Counted from the first letter of the stretch, positions 9,152 to 18,047 are shown. The stretch: 64,000 nt of DNA from Corynebacterium sputi DSM 45148 (GCF_000427865.1 NZ_ATYV01000017.1:1-64000); one strand, 5' to 3'. Notes: generated by a model from the sequence alone, not told the origin. Made by a program: numbers and translations.

Positions 9152-9838
9152 ATGAAGAACCTCGTCATCGTTAACGCTGGCCTGAGCACCCCATCGACCA
9201 CCTTCGATGTCGCCTCTGGCGTCGCCGCTGCCGTCGAGCGTCAGATGAACGTCCAGGTCGAGGTCATCGACCTGCGCTCCCTCGCAGGGGATCTGGCCAC
9301 CTTCATGACCACGATGATTCCCTCTCAGGCGCTCTCCCAGGCCCACAGCCTCCTTGAATCCGCCGACGCCATCATCGCCGCGACCCCCACATTCCAAGGC
9401 AGCTACTCCGGACTGTTCAAGATGTTCTTCGACACCGTGGACAAGACCGCCATCGCGGGAATCCCGGTCACCCTTGTCGCTACCGCAGGAACCGCACGCC
9501 ATTCGCTGGTCTTGGATTTCGCTATGCGACCGCTGTTTGCATACCTGCAGGCCACAGTCCTCCCGACCGGTGTTTTCGCCGCCACCGACGATTTCGGTGG
9601 CGCGGACAGCCTCACCACACGCTATGAGCGCGCTGCCACTGAGATCGTCGCTGCCCTTGCTGGTGCCACTGGCTCGTCGGCAAGCAGTGCCACCTCGGCC
9701 TCGCCGTCGCTGTCCCCGGGGCCGAGCCCGGACACTGACTCAGCAGGTGCCTTCGGAGCTGCCTTCGACGACGCCTTCGAACTCGACGGCGACACATTCC
9801 ACTCGCTCCTGAACAACCACACCGGCGCCACCTCCTGA
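9152..9838 (+). CDS. LLM-partnered FMN reductase, CE1759 type
   Basis: A flavodoxin-fold NAD(P)H:FMN reductase of 228 residues that presumably supplies reduced FMN to the adjacent monooxygenase. Residues 1-175 contain the fold: an initial VNAGLSTPSTT phosphate loop, ATPTFQGSYSGLFKMFFD and LVATAGTARHS. The last 50 residues are a Ser/Pro-rich linker (about 176-200) and a short C-terminal segment, a plausible interaction tail. The gene is in one operon with the upstream monooxygenase (two-base gap), and a terminator-like stem follows. Confidence 0.9.
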   Translation: MKNLVIVNAGLSTPSTTFDVASGVAAAVERQMNVQVEVIDLRSLAGDLATFMTTMIPSQALSQAHSLLESADAIIAATPTFQGSYSGLFKMFFDTVDKTAIAGIPVTLVATAGTARHSLVLDFAMRPLFAYLQATVLPTGVFAATDDFGGADSLTTRYERAATEIVAALAGATGSSASSATSASPSLSPGPSPDTDSAGAFGAAFDDAFELDGDTFHSLLNNHTGATS

Positions 9839-9912
9839 CCTGACCCGGCCCCGCTACTTCCTGTCCCGCCCCTGACTCCCCGACATCTCGACGATCCGAT
9901 ACCTCAGTTCGT

Positions 9913-9960
9913 AGCTGGGTAGGAGCATTTCCCCAGGTAGCGCCTACCCATCAGCTACGG
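9913..9960 (+). terminator. Terminator-like stem after the monooxygenase/reductase operon
   Basis: GTAGCTGGGTAGG (9913-9925) pairs with CCTACC plus CAGCTAC (9945-9960), interrupted by a three-base bulge. There is no T-run, so it may act as a weak or Rho-assisted end, or simply be a structured spacer between convergent genes. Confidence 0.4.
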
Positions 9961-9990
9961 GACGAGGTACCGCCTCCTACGGAACAGGGG

Positions 9991-10392
9991 TCAGCGCCCT
10001 ACGGACTCCATCAGGGCGACCAGTACCTCTGGATCGTTGTTCTCGACGAGCATCCCGACATATCCAACTGGGTGTGCTCCCGATTTTTCGAACCTGACCG
10101 AGAACCTCAGAGTTCGAGTCATCGGGGCATCGCCCTCAGTAATGAGGACCCTCCACCGGCCGTTGTGTTCCCGGATCATCCCCTCGCCTAGGAACGCGCC
10201 TAACTCTTCGATCGTGAACTCGACGTCGTCATCGAGGTAGCGGGCCCCGACCGACCGTAGAGATTTCGCACTCCAAGGCGAGTCAGAGTCGATCCCGTAG
10301 TGCTCGGCACGGGAGATCATCCAGTCAACGGTCGTCCGAGCTTCTGATGCGAAGTCTTCGAGGATTTCGCTGATGTCAGGCAGATCAAACAT
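9991..10392 (-). CDS. Conserved-looking hypothetical protein
   Basis: A 133-residue soluble acidic protein starting MFDLPDISEILEDFASEART. There is no signal peptide or membrane segment. The stretch EELGAFLGEGMIREHNGRWR resembles small proteins of the DUF3806 or immunity-protein kind, but this is a weak visual resemblance. It stands alone between two convergent or divergent neighbours and is flanked on both sides by the sequence GCATTTCCCCAGGT (9927-9940 and 10438-10451). Function unknown. Confidence 0.6.
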   Translation of the reverse strand: MFDLPDISEILEDFASEARTTVDWMISRAEHYGIDSDSPWSAKSLRSVGARYLDDDVEFTIEELGAFLGEGMIREHNGRWRVLITEGDAPMTRTLRFSVRFEKSGAHPVGYVGMLVENNDPEVLVALMESVGR

Positions 10393-10412
10393 GACTCCCT
10401 GGCTACCAGAGG

Positions 10413-10482
10413 TGACTGATCCCGATCGCTCGGATTCGCATTTCCCCAGGTCGCGGAATATCGAAGTGATCGGAATCAGTCA
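10413..10482. repeat. Imperfect inverted repeat upstream of the hypothetical gene
   Basis: TGACTGATCCCGATC (10413-10427) and its near-complement GATCGGAATCAGTCA (10468-10482) are separated by 40 bases. One mismatch in 15. It lies in the promoter region of the 9991-10392 gene and downstream of the TSUP gene, so it may be an operator pair or a terminator-like fold. Confidence 0.5.
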
Positions 10483-10562
10483 TCACTGGGGCGATGAGTG
10501 TCCAGCGGAGGTTCCGAGCAGGCAACCGCGAAGCATCGGCCGCTGCGGGCCCGATGAAATGG

Positions 10563-11363
10563 TCAGAAGAACCCGACCAGCGCATCGCCCCATTGATCCC
10601 AACTGAGTTTGGCGGCCATCACCACAACCACGGCCAGCAGCACGATCCGGACGAATCCCGCGCCTCTGCCGATCACCATCCGTGCTCCGATCTGAGCGCC
10701 GGCGATGTTCGCCATCGCCAGCGCTAGGCCGAGCAACCACAGCACGTGACCGCCGAGTGCGAAGACAATGAGCGCACCGAGGTTCGTGGCAGTGTTTGCG
10801 ACCTTCGCCAACGTCGAGGCCATGAGGAACGTCCTCCCCAGAATCGCGGTTAGGGCGAGGATGAGGAAGGTGCCGGTGCCAGGGCCGAAGAAGCCGTCGT
10901 AGGTTCCGATCGCGGTAGTGGCCAACGCGGCAAGCGCGACCATTCGCCAGGTCAGAGGCAAGGAATCGTCGCCGGTAGTGCCGAAGCTCGGGGTGAAGGC
11001 CACGAAGATTCCGACTGCCACTAACAACACAATGACGGCGGGGCGGAGCATGTCGCTGGACATCAATGTCGCCAGCAGCGCGCCGAAGGCAGAGCCGATA
11101 CCGGCGACGGCGGCCAATAGAACGACCAGTCGCGGCTCCGGTCGAACCTTCCGGACAAGTGTTATTGCCGCGCTTCCGGTGCCCCATACCGCAGCCAATT
11201 TGTTCGTCGCCAGGGCATTAACCGGTTGGAATCCCGGGGCTACTGCCGGCCCAAACATCATCAGCAGGGGGACCAGAATGAGTCCGCCACCTCCGACGAT
11301 TGCGTCGACCCAGCCGGCGAAGGCTGCTCCAAATAAGAGGATTGTCCAGTCCACCTCGACCAT
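10563..11363 (-). CDS. TauE/SafE (TSUP) family permease
   Basis: A 266-residue integral membrane protein with about eight hydrophobic segments in two related halves, each opening with a glycine-rich motif (AGWVDAIVGGGGLILVPLLM near the N-terminus and YDGFFGPGTGTFLIL in the second half). The family exports or imports sulfur- and carbon-containing anions such as sulfite, sulfoacetate or sulfate. The ATG at 11361-11363 has a GGGAGGA ribosome site. It is transcribed divergently from purT with a 108-base gap. The substrate cannot be assigned; this one is not linked to the cys cluster. Confidence 0.85.
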   Translation of the reverse strand: MVEVDWTILLFGAAFAGWVDAIVGGGGLILVPLLMMFGPAVAPGFQPVNALATNKLAAVWGTGSAAITLVRKVRPEPRLVVLLAAVAGIGSAFGALLATLMSSDMLRPAVIVLLVAVGIFVAFTPSFGTTGDDSLPLTWRMVALAALATTAIGTYDGFFGPGTGTFLILALTAILGRTFLMASTLAKVANTATNLGALIVFALGGHVLWLLGLALAMANIAGAQIGARMVIGRGAGFVRIVLLAVVVVMAAKLSWDQWGDALVGFF

Positions 11364-11471
11364 GATCCTCCCGGAAACCTGTTGGCGCCAGCCATGTTGA
11401 CTAGTGTTTCTAAGGAAAGGGCGTGGATTGAAGGCGCCGTCGTTAAGCAAAGTCTCTGAGGGAGCTCAGGA

Positions 11472-12743
11472 ATGTTCATTCCGACAACCACGGGCACGCC
11501 GTACACCGAATCAGCGCTGCGGGTGCTGCTACTGGGGTCCGGTGAGCTCGGCAAGGAAGTCGCGATCGCGTTCCAGCGCCTCGGGGTTGAGGTGCATGCG
11601 GCGGATCGGTACTCGCACGCTCCGGCGCAGCAGGTCGCGCACCAGTGGTACCAGGTCGATATGACCGATCCGGAGGCGTTGACCGCGCTGGTGGAGGAGG
11701 TGCAGCCGCACTTCATCGTCCCGGAGATTGAGGCTCTGGCGACGGACGCCCTCGTCGACGTTGAGGCCGCCGGCACTGCCACGGTTGTTCCGACCGCTCG
11801 CGCTGCTCAGCTGACGATGAACCGTGAGGGCATCCGGCGTCTTGCCGCCGAAGAGCTCGGCCTCCCGACGTCCCGGTTCGGCTTCGCCTCCACTTACGAG
11901 GAATTCCGTACGGCAATTGACCTCATTGGACTGCCGTGTGTGGTCAAGCCGGTGATGAGCTCCTCTGGCAAGGGCCAATCCACGATCAAGACCGAGGACG
12001 AGATCGACGCCGCATGGGATTACGCGATGAGCGGTGGGCGAGTGGCCTCCGGTCGGGTGATCGTCGAGGGCTTTGTCGACTTCGAGTACGAGATCACCTT
12101 GCTGACGGTTCGATCCATCGACCCGTCCACCGGTGAGAGTGCCACCTGGTTCTGCGAGCCGATCGGGCACCGCCAGGAGAACGGCGACTACGTGGAGTCC
12201 TGGCAGCCGATGCCAATGTCCAGCATTGCGCTGGATAATGCCCGCTCCGTCGCAGCGCGTGTCACCGGTGCACTGGGTGGGCGCGGACTGTTCGGTGTGG
12301 AGCTCTTCGTCCGTGGTGATGACGTGTGGTTCTCCGAGGTCAGCCCCCGTCCGCACGACACCGGTCTGGTCACTATGGGAACTCAAAGGTTCTCTGAGTT
12401 CGAGCTGCATGCCCGTGCGATCCTTGGACTTCCGGTTGATGTCACGCTGACCTCCCCGGGTGCCTCCGCTGTGGTTTACGGCGGTCGCGACATCGACGCC
12501 CCGGCGTACGCAGGCCTGGCCGCAGCGATGGAGGTTCCGGAAGCGGATATCCGGTTGTTCGGAAAGCCCTTTGGGTCTGAGCGTCGTCGATTGGGAGTTG
12601 CAGTGGTGACGGCCGAAGACGTTGAGTCGGCGAGAGTCCGCGCTGATCAGGCGGCATCTTCCATCGAGGTGCTGACCCACGACGAGGCACGTGATCGTGC
12701 CTACGCAGCAGAGGCCACCGAGGACCAGTCTGCGGAGTCCTAA
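11472..12743 (+). CDS. purT: Formate-dependent phosphoribosylglycinamide formyltransferase (GAR transformylase 2)
   Basis: PurT makes formyl-GAR in purine synthesis using formate and ATP instead of formyl-tetrahydrofolate. The 423-residue ATP-grasp protein shows [20 protein letters not shown] (17-36), the [20 protein letters not shown] segment, [15 protein letters not shown] in the ATP-grasp loop and [13 protein letters not shown] near the active site, all in the usual order and length. The ATG follows a GGGAG/AGGA-rich leader. It appears to be a single-gene unit. Confidence 0.93.
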   Translation: MFIPTTTGTPYTESALRVLLLGSGELGKEVAIAFQRLGVEVHAADRYSHAPAQQVAHQWYQVDMTDPEALTALVEEVQPHFIVPEIEALATDALVDVEAAGTATVVPTARAAQLTMNREGIRRLAAEELGLPTSRFGFASTYEEFRTAIDLIGLPCVVKPVMSSSGKGQSTIKTEDEIDAAWDYAMSGGRVASGRVIVEGFVDFEYEITLLTVRSIDPSTGESATWFCEPIGHRQENGDYVESWQPMPMSSIALDNARSVAARVTGALGGRGLFGVELFVRGDDVWFSEVSPRPHDTGLVTMGTQRFSEFELHARAILGLPVDVTLTSPGASAVVYGGRDIDAPAYAGLAAAMEVPEADIRLFGKPFGSERRRLGVAVVTAEDVESARVRADQAASSIEVLTHDEARDRAYAAEATEDQSAES

Positions 12744-12764
12744 GACTCCGCCGCCGGCGTCCCC

Positions 12765-13184
12765 CTACGTCGACACTAAGGCGTCGGCAGTGCTCTGAAC
12801 AGTTACTAGGGCCGTTGTCGCCATGCTGACCAGCGTGAATGCGTTGTCGCCGCCGGCGCTGCGGTTTGCGCTGAGTTCGCCGCAGGACAGGCATTCGTGG
12901 ATGATCAGCCATTTGCCATCGGCCCGTGAGCTAAGCGCGATCGGAGCCATTCGGCCTCGGCAGTCTGATGCGCGGTCGCCGGGTACACGTGCATCCACGT
13001 GGAGGCTGGTCAGGCAGGTCGGGCAATGGTTGCGGTGGGTCGTGCCTGGAGCCTGCCAGGGGATCTCCAACTTGCACCCGACGCACCGGAAGTTCGCTCC
13101 GCTTCCTGCTATTTGGTGCCGCAGAGGCGTTGTTGTCCGTCGCCGGCTCCCTTTGCTGTGATCCGGATGGTTTTTGCGTGGCAT
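12765..13184 (-). CDS. RNHCP-domain zinc-binding protein, copy 2 of a tandem
   Basis: The family is named after its RNHCP sequence, which is present here as HRNHCPTCLTSLHVD. The paired cysteines (FRCVGCKLEI, HCPTC, ECLSCGE) suggest a zinc ribbon, and GDRASDCRGRM and GKWLIIHECLSCGELSANR are family landmarks. The role of RNHCP proteins is unknown. The basic N-terminus (MPRKNHPDHSKGSRRR) may bind nucleic acid. The start at 13182-13184 has an AAGGAG ribosome site. It lies 16 bases after the first copy, so the two are probably cotranscribed. 139 residues. Confidence 0.85.
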   Translation of the reverse strand: MPRKNHPDHSKGSRRRTTTPLRHQIAGSGANFRCVGCKLEIPWQAPGTTHRNHCPTCLTSLHVDARVPGDRASDCRGRMAPIALSSRADGKWLIIHECLSCGELSANRSAGGDNAFTLVSMATTALVTVQSTADALVST

Positions 13185-13200
13185 CGATTTTCTCCTTTCT

Positions 13201-13554
13201 TTAGGGTCGGTCGAGCATGTCGAGGGGGAATGGCGGATTCGACATCGGGCCGATCGCCGTGCGGATGAGGATGTACCGGTTGTCGTCCTCTCGCACTGGA
13301 TGGGCCCTGAGCTCATCGCAGGCGGTGCATCGGTGGATGAGGTTCCACCCTCCGCTTCTCGACGGAGCGATAGCTATGACGATCGTCTTGCCGAGACAGG
13401 CACTGTCATCCGGGGCGTGCGGGTCGACGGCGTGGACGCCGTCGAGGCACGAGGGGCAGTGGGTGCGCGCGTGCGCGCTGTGCTCCATAGATTCTGGCGT
13501 GAAGCCGCACCATGGGCAGATGAATGAATGGTCGTGTGGTGTGTAGTGAGACAC
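13201..13554 (-). CDS. RNHCP-like zinc-binding protein, copy 1 of a tandem
   Basis: A diverged paralogue of the following gene: FICPWCGF, then ARTHCPSCLDGVHAVDP where the family has RNHCP, then DDSACLGKTIVIAI and WNLIHRCTACDELRAH. The Arg-Asn pair of the name motif is changed to Arg-Thr. The GTG at 13552-13554 preceded by GGGAG was preferred over a TTG at 13590 that lacks a ribosome site, giving 117 residues. The four CxxC/CxxxC positions are all kept, so metal binding should persist. Function unknown. Confidence 0.75.
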   Translation of the reverse strand: MSHYTPHDHSFICPWCGFTPESMEHSAHARTHCPSCLDGVHAVDPHAPDDSACLGKTIVIAIAPSRSGGWNLIHRCTACDELRAHPVREDDNRYILIRTAIGPMSNPPFPLDMLDRP

Positions 13555-14013
13555 CTGTGCTCCCGAAAAAGAACATTGAATTAATGGCAACGAGAGCAGG
13601 CCGAGTGGGTTCGCCTGATGTCTCCACCCGCGCGTGGATGGGGGTCCGCGTTAGACAGCGGTTGTGTGGAGCGCACTCGGCGCTAGCCGGGACATCAAAC
13701 ACCTTTTCGTGAGATCACCATGGGGAAACCACATGGTCGACAAGATTTTATGCACATCACGGTAGCAGGTGCCCCCGATGAGGAAAAAAGCTTTCGACCG
13801 ACGCGACGAGCCGTAGTGAACGGTGTATGCAGCGTACGCGGTACTTCTTGTGACCTGGGAGAATTTTGGATTACACCGGAGTTTGTCAGATATTTCACAG
13901 GCGCTAATCAGGTGTTGTGTATGTTACGTCACACCAGGTAGGTTTGAACCGGAAAGCGAACGATCGTGCGCATTGCGAACAATCGTTGTTGGTTGAGACC
14001 GAAGGACACGTCA
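13555..14013. other. Long non-coding gap before the Tct operon
   Basis: This 459-base gap is visibly more AT-rich than its surroundings. It holds a symmetric element ACCATGGGGAAACCACATGGT-like around 13717-13737 and the direct repeats described separately. A 73-codon frame (13720-13941) and an antisense frame exist, but neither has a recognisable product or convincing ribosome site. The region probably carries the promoters of both divergent units. Confidence 0.5.
13956..13986 (+). promoter_or_regulatory. Direct-repeat operator candidate upstream of tctC
   Basis: GCGAACGATCGT (13956-13967) and GCGAACAATCGT (13975-13986) repeat with a 19-base period, 27 bases before the tctC start. A 19-base spacing places both on nearly the same DNA face, as for a dimeric regulator. 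TATGTT at about 13919-13924 could be a -10 element. No tctDE-like two-component regulator is adjacent. Confidence 0.4.
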
Positions 14014-15042
14014 ATGAGTGGACAGATCCCAACGCAAGTGACAAGGGCGGGCGCCGGAAGGGTGAAAAGACGAGCTACAGCGGCGGTGGTATTGACCAGC
14101 GCACTAGTGCTTGCTGCTTGCTCCGACGAGGGCTCGCAAGGAGAAGAAGGCGCATCAACGGCAGGTGGGGGGCCGATTAACCTAGTCGTTCCCTTCGACC
14201 CGGGTGGATCGGCGGATGGCACAGCCCGTCAGCTGGCCGTGTACGCGGAGCAGGCCTGTGGCAGGGACATCATCGTTCGAAATGAGTCCGGTGGCTCCGG
14301 AACCGTGGGATTCCAGTCTGTGGCGTCATCGCCGGCAGACGGAAACACCATCGGGATCGCGACGATCGAGCTATCGATCCTCCCGCACCTCGGAGTGTCC
14401 CCGATTGGCCCGGATGACGTCCGCGGAATCATGCAGTACAGCGAGCAGCCCGTCGCCTACGCGGTGCTGCCGGATTCCTCCATTGAGGACATCGACGAGC
14501 TGTTGACGACGGACGAAGATGTTCCGTTCGCGACCTCTGGTACCGGTTCGATCTACCACATGGGATTCGCGGGCATGGCCCAGGAATCAGGTCAGGACGA
14601 GAACCTTCGCAACGTGCCGTACGGCGGTGCAGCCGGAGCGCTCCAGGCAGTGCTCGGTGGTGAGACTCGTGCAGTCTCCGTCGGTGCTGCCGAGATGGCC
14701 CCATTCGTGGAGAGCGATCAGCTTCGCGCCCTCGCCATCGCAGGTAACGAGCGGATTGAGGAATTCCTCCCGGGTGTGCCCACCTTGCAGGAAGCCGGTC
14801 TCGATTGGGAGAGCTACGAGATCCTAGGCCTGTTCGCGCCGGCCGGAACTCCGGATGCGGCGATCGAGGAGCTCAATGAGTGCTTCAACGAGGCACGTCA
14901 GTCAGAAGGGTTCTCCAACTACATGCAGAACCTGGGATTCACCGAAGAGTACAAGGACGCCGCCAGTTTCGATGAGTTCCTCTCTGAGGAATACGACCGA
15001 TACCAGGCAGTGGTCGACGCAGCTGGTCTGGGAGGAAACTGA
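14014..15042 (+). CDS. tctC: Tripartite tricarboxylate transporter substrate-binding lipoprotein
   Basis: The extracytoplasmic receptor (342 residues) of a TctCBA system that imports citrate-like carboxylates. A lipoprotein signal ends in the lipobox LAAC (ALVLAACSDE). The mature part has the TctC core: INLVVPFDPGGSADGTARQL, the GGAAGALQAVLGGE segment and a C-terminal PTLQEAGLD. The ATG at 14014 follows an AAGGAC ribosome site and was preferred over an earlier start at 13966, which would precede the signal with charged residues. The stop overlaps tctB by one base. Confidence 0.92.
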   Translation: MSGQIPTQVTRAGAGRVKRRATAAVVLTSALVLAACSDEGSQGEEGASTAGGGPINLVVPFDPGGSADGTARQLAVYAEQACGRDIIVRNESGGSGTVGFQSVASSPADGNTIGIATIELSILPHLGVSPIGPDDVRGIMQYSEQPVAYAVLPDSSIEDIDELLTTDEDVPFATSGTGSIYHMGFAGMAQESGQDENLRNVPYGGAAGALQAVLGGETRAVSVGAAEMAPFVESDQLRALAIAGNERIEEFLPGVPTLQEAGLDWESYEILGLFAPAGTPDAAIEELNECFNEARQSEGFSNYMQNLGFTEEYKDAASFDEFLSEEYDRYQAVVDAAGLGGN

Positions 15043-15596
15043 TGACACAAGCATCTGACATGAAAAACGGCGGGGATGCGACAGGTACGGAAGTGCCTGA
15101 TGCCGCTCTCGTCGACGGCACCGCAGTGGAGTCTGACACGCAAGGAACGAAGCTGGGTGACCGCATCATCGCCGCGGTGTCCGTCGTCCTCGCACTGATT
15201 CTCCTCTATCTTGCATTCGGCTTCCCGGATCCAGGCCAGCCCGAGGATCCGGGCACTGCAGCACTGCCGCAGCTGATCGGTTTCGGCCTGTTGGCCCTGG
15301 GCATCATGCTCTTCTTTAATGCGGAGAAAAATATCTTCCTCCCGGAGAAGGGTGCCAGGACACGCACCGCACTCATCGTCGTCGCCGGCATTGCTTACGC
15401 GCTGGTCTTGACGCCGCTGGGCTTCTTGCTGTCGACCTTGATTTTCATGGTCGCCGGTCTGCTGATCATGGGAGTCCGTAGCGCACTGCGACTTGTTCTT
15501 GTCCCGCTCGCGGTGTCAATCGGTGTCTACTACCTGTTCACCGGAGCGTTGGGCGTGTACCTGCCCTCCGGCATCATCGAGGGGATCATGCCATGA
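15042..15596 (+). CDS. tctB: Tripartite tricarboxylate transporter small membrane subunit
   Basis: A 184-residue protein with a hydrophilic 40-residue N-terminus and four membrane segments (starting ISVVLALILLYLAFGFPD-like at about 45, then about 75-95, 105-125 and 150-175), typical of TctB. It overlaps tctC (TGATG) and tctA (ATGA), indicating translational coupling. TctB is assumed to stabilise the large permease subunit. The N-terminal tail is longer than in many relatives. Confidence 0.88.
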   Translation: MTQASDMKNGGDATGTEVPDAALVDGTAVESDTQGTKLGDRIIAAVSVVLALILLYLAFGFPDPGQPEDPGTAALPQLIGFGLLALGIMLFFNAEKNIFLPEKGARTRTALIVVAGIAYALVLTPLGFLLSTLIFMVAGLLIMGVRSALRLVLVPLAVSIGVYYLFTGALGVYLPSGIIEGIMP

Positions 15597-17332
15597 ACAA
15601 CTGGATAGAAGGTTTCAACGCCCTGGCGGACCCCCAGGCGATAATCATGCTGGTGCTCGGCGTGCTGGTCGGAATCGTGGTCGGTGCCCTTCCGGGTATT
15701 TCCGCGACCGTCGGTGTGGCACTGCTGCTGCCGTTCACCTTCGCGCTTGAGCCACTGACCGGCATGATCCTGTTGCTCGGTATCTACGGTGGTGCGGTGT
15801 ACGCCGGTTCAATTCCCGCCATCTTGATCCGAACACCAGGTACACCAGCCTCCGCGGCCACAGTCGCGGACGGCTTTGCAATGACCCAGCAGGGCAAGGG
15901 CATTCAGGCCCTGAAGATCTCACTGCTGGCATCGTGTCTCGGTGGTTTTGTTGGCGTGCTGCTGCTGGCGTTCTTCGCGCCGGTCATTGCAGACTTCGCC
16001 CTCGGATTCGGTTCGTCCGCCAACTTCATGCTGGCACTGTTCGCACTGACCATCATCGCCTCGATCTCTGAGGGGCGAATGGTCAAGGGCCTGGTCGCCG
16101 GCCTGATCGGTCTGGCCATCGCGATGATCGGCCTGGACACCATCCAGGGCTTCCCGCGCCTGACCTTCGGCAACTCTGATCTGATCTCCGGTATCTCGTT
16201 CATCCCGCTGATGATCGGTCTGTTCGCCGTGTCTGAGGCATTCCTCCAGGTGGAGCGCATCACCAAGCTGAACCTGAAGATGAAGCCGGAGAAGTTCCGC
16301 GCTACCCCGTCCTGGTTCCGCAAGATTGCACCCTCCGGTTTCGGTGGTTCGATCGTCGGCTTCGTCATAGGCATTATCCCCGGTGTCGGTGGAGACATCA
16401 GTGCCTTCGTTGCCTACAACGAGTCCAAGCGACTGGCCAAGGATAAGTCCCAGTACGGCAAGGGTGAGCCCCGCGGTATCGCGGCGGCGGAGTCCGCCAA
16501 GAACGCTGGTACCGCCGGCGCCATGGTGCCGACCCTGACGCTGGGTATCCCCGGCGACGTCACCACTGCCGTTCTGATCGGTGCGCTCACCGTACACGGC
16601 CTGCAGCCGGGACCGACTCTGTTCACCGGCTCCCCGGACCTGATTTACGGTTTGTTCCTTGGCTTCGCACTTGTCTACTTGGTGCTGCTGGTCTTCGGTT
16701 GGGTCGGCACCCGCTTCTGGGTCCGTCTGATCGAGTCGGTGCCGCCGCGTCTGCTGTGGCCGTCGGTTATCGTGCTCGCAGTTGTCGGCTCCTACGCAAT
16801 GCGCTCCAACATCTTCGATGTCCTGGTCATGTTCCTGGCCGCGATCCTCGGTTACATCATGGTCAAGGGCGGCTACCCGCTGGCTCCGCTGATCATCGGT
16901 GTCATCCTTGGACCCATCGCAGAGAGCGGCTTCCGCCGCGCAATGATCATCAACGACGGCAGCCTCGTCTGGATGCTCGAGCCGATCCCGCTGGTTCTGG
17001 GAATCCTCACCGTGCTGTCCATTGGCTTCGCCATCTGGCAGGCCATCCGCAAGCCGAAGGTTCTTCAGCAGGCTGAGCAGGCTCAGCTTCACGCCCACGA
17101 GATGCACGAGGTGCATGAGCACGAACTGCAGGAAGCCTCCGTTGCATCCGCGGCAGCAGGCTCCACCGGAGCCTCAGCAACCTCAACGACAGTGGCGGAT
17201 TCGGAGGCGGCGGCAGACACCGCGGCAGGTAGACCGGCCACCCCGGAGTCGAACGGTGAGTCTCCACCGACGGTCGACGGGCTCTCGAACGACCACTCGG
17301 ACACCGACCGTAGAGACAACCCGGGCACCTAA
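15593..17332 (+). CDS. tctA: Tripartite tricarboxylate transporter large permease subunit with a histidine-rich tail
   Basis: The permease has about 11-12 membrane segments with the family repeats GVLVGIVVGALPGISATVGV (about 21-40), GGAVYAGSIPAILIRTPGTP, IVGFVIGIIPGVGGDIS and TLGIPGDVTTAVLIGAL. After the last membrane segment (about residue 480) comes an unusual cytoplasmic tail of about 90 residues. It is first rich in His/Glu (AQLHAHEMHEVHEHELQEAS), then low-complexity Ala/Ser/Thr. The tail might bind metal or a partner. The total of 579 residues exceeds the usual 500 or so because of it. Confidence 0.92.
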   Translation: MNNWIEGFNALADPQAIIMLVLGVLVGIVVGALPGISATVGVALLLPFTFALEPLTGMILLLGIYGGAVYAGSIPAILIRTPGTPASAATVADGFAMTQQGKGIQALKISLLASCLGGFVGVLLLAFFAPVIADFALGFGSSANFMLALFALTIIASISEGRMVKGLVAGLIGLAIAMIGLDTIQGFPRLTFGNSDLISGISFIPLMIGLFAVSEAFLQVERITKLNLKMKPEKFRATPSWFRKIAPSGFGGSIVGFVIGIIPGVGGDISAFVAYNESKRLAKDKSQYGKGEPRGIAAAESAKNAGTAGAMVPTLTLGIPGDVTTAVLIGALTVHGLQPGPTLFTGSPDLIYGLFLGFALVYLVLLVFGWVGTRFWVRLIESVPPRLLWPSVIVLAVVGSYAMRSNIFDVLVMFLAAILGYIMVKGGYPLAPLIIGVILGPIAESGFRRAMIINDGSLVWMLEPIPLVLGILTVLSIGFAIWQAIRKPKVLQQAEQAQLHAHEMHEVHEHELQEASVASAAAGSTGASATSTTVADSEAAADTAAGRPATPESNGESPPTVDGLSNDHSDTDRRDNPGT

Positions 17333-17424
17333 TCCCGGTGCAGGGCTGGCGATGCCGGGCGACCGGTATTGTCAGTAAAATTAACTGAGAAGGCTGCACA
17401 ACCAGCCGTAGTGAAAGGGAGACA

Positions 17425-17895
17425 ATGGGAAAGATCATCCTGACCGGAGTCGATTCAAGCCAGACGGCGATCAGCGCAGCTCAGAAGGCAGCGGAACTCG
17501 CAGATGGCATTGGCGCCGAGCTGCACGTGGTCACCGCGTACAGCACGAGTACCTCGGATACCCTCCAGTCGTTGTCGATGAGGGATTCACATACCTCGAC
17601 CTCCAATGCCTATGACAACCTCACCCAGAGCCAGGCAGCAGCGGCAAAGCAGATCGCCGAAGCGGTCGCTGCGGTGCTTCGCGAAGAGAACCCGGAACTG
17701 ACCGTTCTAGCCACCGGTGCGGAGGGCTCGCCCGCGAACGCACTGCTCAAGCACGCCAGTGAGGTCAAGGCCGACACCATCGTGGTGGGTAACAAGAATG
17801 TGCAGGGATTCTCCCGAGTATTGGGAAGCGTCGCTCGCAAGCTCGTCGCTGAAGCACAGTGTGACGTGTACATCGTCAACACCGCACACCAGTGA
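17425..17895 (+). CDS. Universal stress protein (UspA family), first of a pair
   Basis: A 156-residue single-domain Usp: ILTGVDSSQTAISAAQKAAE at the start, LHVVTAYS, and the nucleotide-binding end IVVGNKNVQGFSRVLGSVAR. In the ATP-binding pattern G-x2-G-x9-G-S/T, the second glycine is replaced by Asn (GNKN), so ATP binding is uncertain. An AAGGGAGACA ribosome site precedes the ATG. It lies 92 bases after tctA and is followed by a strong hairpin. Role in stress or transporter control is inferred only from family. Confidence 0.88.
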   Translation: MGKIILTGVDSSQTAISAAQKAAELADGIGAELHVVTAYSTSTSDTLQSLSMRDSHTSTSNAYDNLTQSQAAAAKQIAEAVAAVLREENPELTVLATGAEGSPANALLKHASEVKADTIVVGNKNVQGFSRVLGSVARKLVAEAQCDVYIVNTAHQ

Positions 17896-17921
17896 TCTGA
17901 CTGACCTCTGTTGGTCCTGAC

Positions 17922-17960
17922 AACGGGGCATCCCGGCTTCGCCGCCTGGGGTGCCCCGTT
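17922..17960 (+). terminator. Hairpin between the two Usp genes
   Basis: AACGGGGCATCCC (17922-17934) pairs with GGGGTGCCCCGTT (17948-17960): 13 pairs with one G.U and a 13-base loop. No T-run follows, so termination may be partial, letting some transcription reach the second Usp gene. Confidence 0.6.
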
Positions 17961-18047
17961 CGCTTGTCTAGGTCCCCGGATGATTCGGTATTCACTGTAG
18001 ATTCGAATAAGCAGGAAATGAGCAAGGCATACAGCGAAAGGGACATA

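Noticed and set aside
10563-11363. Assigning the first TSUP gene to sulfate uptake
   Set aside because: It is beside purT and unlinked to the cys genes, so only the family name is supported.
13720-13941. 73-codon plus-strand frame in the gap before tctC
   Set aside because: No recognisable product, weak ribosome site and an overlapping antisense frame of similar quality; left as non-coding.
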